A stretch of 9,155 nucleotides of DNA, taken from SIG653 sp045578045 (GTDB lineage Bacteria; Bacillota; Clostridia; Oscillospirales; CAG-382). The position numbers and the translations under genes are program-made. The DNA lies in NCBI GenBank assembly GCA_045578045.1, contig JAZNJM010000068.1, positions 1 through 9,155 of the forward strand, in the 5' to 3' direction. The notes below the pieces were generated by a model. That model was given only the letters and a program-made list of their open reading frames with translations. It did not search any database and was not told the DNA's origin. Of this stretch, positions 5,812 to 9,155 are shown one piece after another; position 1 is the stretch's first letter, and each line of letters starts with the position of its first letter.

Positions 5812-8730
5812 ATGATTGAAAATATTAAAACTATAACAGAAACAGAAATTGATGAAAACGGAGTTTGTTCCGCACCCGATTTTTTGGAAGGAACACCCGA
5901 AGAAAACAAAAAAGTTTTCGATAAACTTTGTAGAAACATAATTATTCCAAAACTAAACGCTTTCATTGAAGAAGCGGTTATTCTTGAAAAAGCCGTTTCA
6001 GAAAATGCTAAGTTATCTCTTGGAGCAAAATCCCTTGCTGAGTCTCTTTCAAAAGCTGTTGGGGATATATCAACAATAGAGGCTTCGGGAAACAACGTTT
6101 CTGAAAAAATTAACACCCTGAGAGGTTTTCTCGTTCAGCTTATCAATGACCTCACTCAAAAGGTTGGAGAGCTTGACAGACTTGATTTTTTTGCAACAAC
6201 CGTTGTTAACGCTTTAAATTACTTATACGATATGATAACCTCAGAGGCTATAAGCTATGCTCCAAAGCTACCGAAACCGTCTGAAAACAACTTTATGAAA
6301 ATATTCAGAGTTTTTGACCTTGAAGACAAAAAACACAAGTTATATATTTGTAAAGTGAAGTTTCCAAAGGAAACGGGACTTTCAACAGACGCCGTTTGTG
6401 GGAGAATTTATTTTGATCCATTTCTTCTCAAAGAAAGGTTTTCCGCTTTCAGAGCAAAATATATTGATTCTTTTTCGTCTTCTTCGGAATTGAAGCAATA
6501 CGTTGACGTTTTATCTCTCGTTTCTAAGGCGGATAAAACTGAAACAGCCTCTATTCGTATTATTTATTCAACAGCTCTTGACGGATACGCTTTAGGCTTC
6601 TACAAAAACGGAGAATTTACAAGCATCTGGGCATCAGACAATTTTGAACTTGACGGAATAAGTTATAATTATGGGTTTAGCGGAGAAACGTATACAGACC
6701 TCGGAAGTGGGTTTGCTATTGAAAACATTATGCCCGACATTTCGTGGCTTCTCAACGCTGAGAGCTTTCAAAGCGTTTTCTATTGGGAAGAGCTTGGAAT
6801 GGATCAAGATGCTTTTGACGTTTCCGTTTCAAAAGCGGGAAGATATTCAACTATTAGTTTTTCCTTTGGTGATGAAGTGAAAAGCGTTGTTATTGAAGAC
6901 GGAATAAACGGATATTCTCCCAAAAAAGGCGTTGACTATTTCACTGAACAAGAAATTGACTTGCTTTCTTCTTCCATTGAAGAAAATCTCAGAGTGGATA
7001 TTGCTTCTTCCATTGGGTTAAAGCCCGAATTTGCAAACGATATTTCTGAATGTACTGACACCTCAAAGCTATACGTACTTCCAGACAATTTCATATACGC
7101 ATATCTGAAAAAGCATATTCTTCACCAACCAAACTTTTTCGATTTATCCAACGGTTCACAGCTCAACGTAAGAGTGAACAGCTCAAACGCCGAGGTTGCT
7201 CATAACGGTTTTGCTTTTACGGGTTTTATTGACGTTGTTCCAGAAAGTCCGTATGAAATGACCGTTAAAGGCGTTACACTTATGAACGTTTACGATATGG
7301 CAATATTTATTTGTTTATACGATTCAAACAAAAATATGATTGGCAGGACGATAATAACCGAAACGAATCTTGAACAGACAGATGGAAAATACACCGTTGA
7401 TTTACATAGCAAGGCTTTTTCTGAGTATCCTCAGACAGCATATATTAAGGTGGGATTGGGAATAAAAGATTCTGCTGTAACTTCAGCTGACGTTGAAAAT
7501 CTCGTTATTAATCTTGAACCGAAAAACTATTCTGAATATTCCTACGTTTGGGCAAACACAAACCACTCTTTCGTTCCAACGGAATATGATGATGTTATCG
7601 CTTCTCTTTCAGACTCTATAAACGAAAACAAAGAAGAAATTTTCGCTCTTAAAAACAAAGCAGAAGCGGATTCAACTTTATTTTACCATTCCTATTGGGC
7701 AGATGATGTTTCAATTGCCGTTAAAAAGATTAAAGAGAAAAAAAGGGCTGCGGGAATAAACTCTGTTTCTTTTGCCTTTTTCTCTGACAATCATCAGCGT
7801 CTCGGAGATTCTTGCGCTTTAGTTGGAGACGTTGTTAAAAAATGCGGTATTCCCTTTGCTTTCTTCTGCGGTGATTCCATAAGCAGTGGATATATCGATT
7901 CAAAAGAGCTTATGATCGAACAAGAAGAAAACTTCGCAAAACTAACTAAAGCTATTCCCGAAAACAGATTTTGCAGGGCGCTTGGAAACCACGATGGATA
8001 TTATCTCACCTCAGACCTTGAAAAGTTTTATCTCCCTTGGGAAGAAAGATACGGAATTTTCTTCGCTCCTCTCTCAACAGCTCAAAACAAGGTTTTCGGC
8101 GGAGACGGAACGTATTATTACGTTGATGATATTGCTTCAAAAACAAGATTTATCGTTCTCAATTCCGTTTGGTTTAACTATAAAACAAACGATGACGGAA
8201 CAATAAACAATAGTGATTATTCAGGTTTTGGAAATGAACAGATTTTATGGCTCAAAGACGTGCTTCTCAATTTACCGCAAGATTATGAGGTTGCTTTTAT
8301 CTCACATTCTCCCATTTCCAACAACGACCACAGCTCTATAAGAGATGCACATATCGTTCAAGGAATTGTAAACGCATTCATAGACGGGAGCGAATATCAA
8401 GGAGAATATTCCTCTGCTGTTGATCCCGAAAATAACTGCTCTGTTTCTGTTTCCTTTAGCAAGAAAGGTAACGTTATCGGTTGGTTTGCAGGGCACGTTC
8501 ACCGTGATTTAATTCTTTCTGCTGATGCGAAAACATCTAATCCCTTTAAATTCAGATGCGTTACCATAACGTCTGATGCTAATTTGTCCTACGACACAAA
8601 TGAGCCTGAACGTGATTTAAACGGAACAACGGGACACGCCATAGACTTTGTTACCGTCAACAAAACAACGGGTGAGGTTTTCATAACAAGACTTGGCGTT
8701 GGAAACAACAGATCGTATTACTATAAATAA
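5812..8730 (+). CDS. Phage tail fibre / receptor-binding protein with C-terminal metallophosphoesterase domain
   Basis: This 972-residue protein combines a phage attachment part with an enzyme domain. The N-terminus has DFLEGTPEENKKVFDKL and IPKLNAFIEEA segments (23-55), typical of virion-anchoring ends of clostridial fibre proteins, then a helical stretch to about 130. GYSPKKGVDYFT (367-378) is a recurrent fibre motif. Residues about 440-580 look like a beta-sandwich binding module, and a short helix (about 600-625) leads to the enzyme. The calcineurin-like metallophosphoesterase motifs are all present: D659-N-H661, G687-D688, GNHD (725-728), H832 and GHVH (894-897). The likely role is cleavage of phosphodiester or phosphate groups on the host surface, for example in teichoic acids or decorated glycans, but the substrate is inferred. 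The start has an AAAGGAG site. The holin-like gene follows after 11 bases. Confidence 0.85.
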   Translation: MIENIKTITETEIDENGVCSAPDFLEGTPEENKKVFDKLCRNIIIPKLNAFIEEAVILEKAVSENAKLSLGAKSLAESLSKAVGDISTIEASGNNVSEKINTLRGFLVQLINDLTQKVGELDRLDFFATTVVNALNYLYDMITSEAISYAPKLPKPSENNFMKIFRVFDLEDKKHKLYICKVKFPKETGLSTDAVCGRIYFDPFLLKERFSAFRAKYIDSFSSSSELKQYVDVLSLVSKADKTETASIRIIYSTALDGYALGFYKNGEFTSIWASDNFELDGISYNYGFSGETYTDLGSGFAIENIMPDISWLLNAESFQSVFYWEELGMDQDAFDVSVSKAGRYSTISFSFGDEVKSVVIEDGINGYSPKKGVDYFTEQEIDLLSSSIEENLRVDIASSIGLKPEFANDISECTDTSKLYVLPDNFIYAYLKKHILHQPNFFDLSNGSQLNVRVNSSNAEVAHNGFAFTGFIDVVPESPYEMTVKGVTLMNVYDMAIFICLYDSNKNMIGRTIITETNLEQTDGKYTVDLHSKAFSEYPQTAYIKVGLGIKDSAVTSADVENLVINLEPKNYSEYSYVWANTNHSFVPTEYDDVIASLSDSINENKEEIFALKNKAEADSTLFYHSYWADDVSIAVKKIKEKKRAAGINSVSFAFFSDNHQRLGDSCALVGDVVKKCGIPFAFFCGDSISSGYIDSKELMIEQEENFAKLTKAIPENRFCRALGNHDGYYLTSDLEKFYLPWEERYGIFFAPLSTAQNKVFGGDGTYYYVDDIASKTRFIVLNSVWFNYKTNDDGTINNSDYSGFGNEQILWLKDVLLNLPQDYEVAFISHSPISNNDHSSIRDAHIVQGIVNAFIDGSEYQGEYSSAVDPENNCSVSVSFSKKGNVIGWFAGHVHRDLILSADAKTSNPFKFRCVTITSDANLSYDTNEPERDLNGTTGHAIDFVTVNKTTGEVFITRLGVGNNRSYYYK

Positions 8731-8741
8731 GGGGGACGGAA

Positions 8742-9011
8742 ATGTATATAACGCCTGAAAATATAATAACCTTTGGTGCGGTTCTCGGCTCTCTTTCTGC
8801 AATTTTTACCTTGCTTTTTGCTCTATACAAAAGATATTTGAAGCAAAATAAACAAGCGGACGAAATTAAATGTATTAAGGAAGAACAAACTCTTATATTT
8901 TTCGCACTTCTTGCGTGTCTTGACGGTCTTTGTCAGCTCGGTGCAAACCATACTGTTCCCGAAATGAAAAGTAAGCTGGAAAAGTATCTCAACGAGAACG
9001 CACATAGGTAG
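8742..9011 (+). CDS. Holin-like small membrane protein
   Basis: This 89-residue protein has one clear membrane helix near the N-terminus (about residues 8-29) followed by a basic stretch, KRYLKQNKQ (30-38). A second part carries EEQTLIFFALLACLDGLCQLGANHTVPEMKSKLEKYLNE (47-85), ending in AHR. That GLxxLGANHTVP-type segment with a C-terminal YLN...AH is a pattern I recognise from small proteins next to fibre and lysin genes in clostridial phages, generally regarded as holins or holin-like. Residues 51-67 are hydrophobic and could be a second helix, though D61 argues against a stable one. The start has an AGGGGGA site, and the 11-base gap to the fibre gene indicates cotranscription. A lysin gene would be expected downstream beyond the repeat array. 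Function as a holin is inferred. Confidence 0.65.
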   Translation: MYITPENIITFGAVLGSLSAIFTLLFALYKRYLKQNKQADEIKCIKEEQTLIFFALLACLDGLCQLGANHTVPEMKSKLEKYLNENAHR

Positions 9012-9012
9012 A

Positions 9013-9155
9013 GGCAATAGGCAATAGGCAATAGGCAATAGTGGACGGGGGAGAAGGCAATAGGCAATAGGCAATAGTGGACGGGTGTAGGAGGCAATAG
9101 GCAATAGGCAATAGTGGGCGGGGGTAGGAGGCAATAGGCAATAGGCAATAGTGGA
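9013..9155. repeat. Array 5: 37 bp units built from GGCAATA heptamers, open at window end
   Basis: Copies start at 9013, 9056, 9093 and 9130. The first has four GGCAATA heptamers (43 bp in all), and the next two have three (37 bp each). The fourth also has three and is cut by the window end. Heptamers are followed by a G-rich linker, GTGGACGGG or GTGGGCGGG, then G/T/A-rich bases. The array begins right after the TAG of the holin-like gene. GG pairs every seven bases give a possible two-layer G-quadruplex pattern on the + strand. Minus-strand open frames here are repeat artefacts. Confidence 0.95.

Noticed and set aside
8823..9148. Minus-strand frames rich in YCLLPIA over the array at 9013-9155
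   Set aside because: They are periodic translations of the GGCAATA heptamers and overlap the holin-like gene.
1..9155. tRNA or rRNA genes, recoded stop codons, or an insertion sequence
   Set aside because: No cloverleaf, transposase or terminal inverted repeats were seen, and all genes end at ordinary stop codons with full-length products.

Overview
The window looks like part of the virion-structure region of a tailed phage or prophage of a low-GC Firmicute, most likely a clostridial gut bacterium. All seven recognised genes are on the + strand, use the standard code, and mostly have strong AGGAG-type ribosome binding sites. Their order is scaffold, small capsid accessory (decoration) protein, major capsid protein, head-tail adaptor, tail nozzle, tail fibre with a metallophosphoesterase domain, and a holin-like membrane protein. 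Apart from the decoration gene, this is the order of scaffold, capsid, gp11, gp12, fibre and holin in T7-like short-tailed phages. No tape-measure, tail-tube or baseplate gene is visible, so I infer a podovirus. Portal and terminase would lie upstream and a lysin probably downstream, both outside the window.

Layout: 1-671 has no convincing gene and holds two unrelated tandem arrays (34-35 bp units at 1-310 and 31-35 bp units at 356-617). 672-3340 is a tight four-gene head operon. 3341-3729 is a non-coding gap with 76 bp and 7 bp repeats, a weak promoter candidate and a hairpin. 3730-5595 is the tail nozzle gene. 5587-5750 is a third array of 34 bp units that begins inside the nozzle stop codon region, followed by a promoter/palindrome candidate. 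5812-9011 holds the fibre and holin-like genes. 9013-9155 is a further array (37 bp units built on 7 bp repeats) that runs off the window.

The most unusual feature is this repeat load: every gap longer than about 100 bp is filled by its own tandem array, more than 1 kb in total, in a gene block that is normally compact. The arrays differ in sequence but several share design features. Array 2 repeats a hairpin that overlaps a Shine-Dalgarno-ATG signal, and one copy shows a compensatory base-pair change. Every full copy of array 1 carries the GCGAAGC mini-hairpin heptamer. The gaps at 3356-3671 and 9013-9155 are built on 7 bp periodicity. Their function is unknown. Structured leaders, protein-binding iterons, recombination borders and simple slippage products are all possible. 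Product names rest on recognising family motifs by eye, with no database search.
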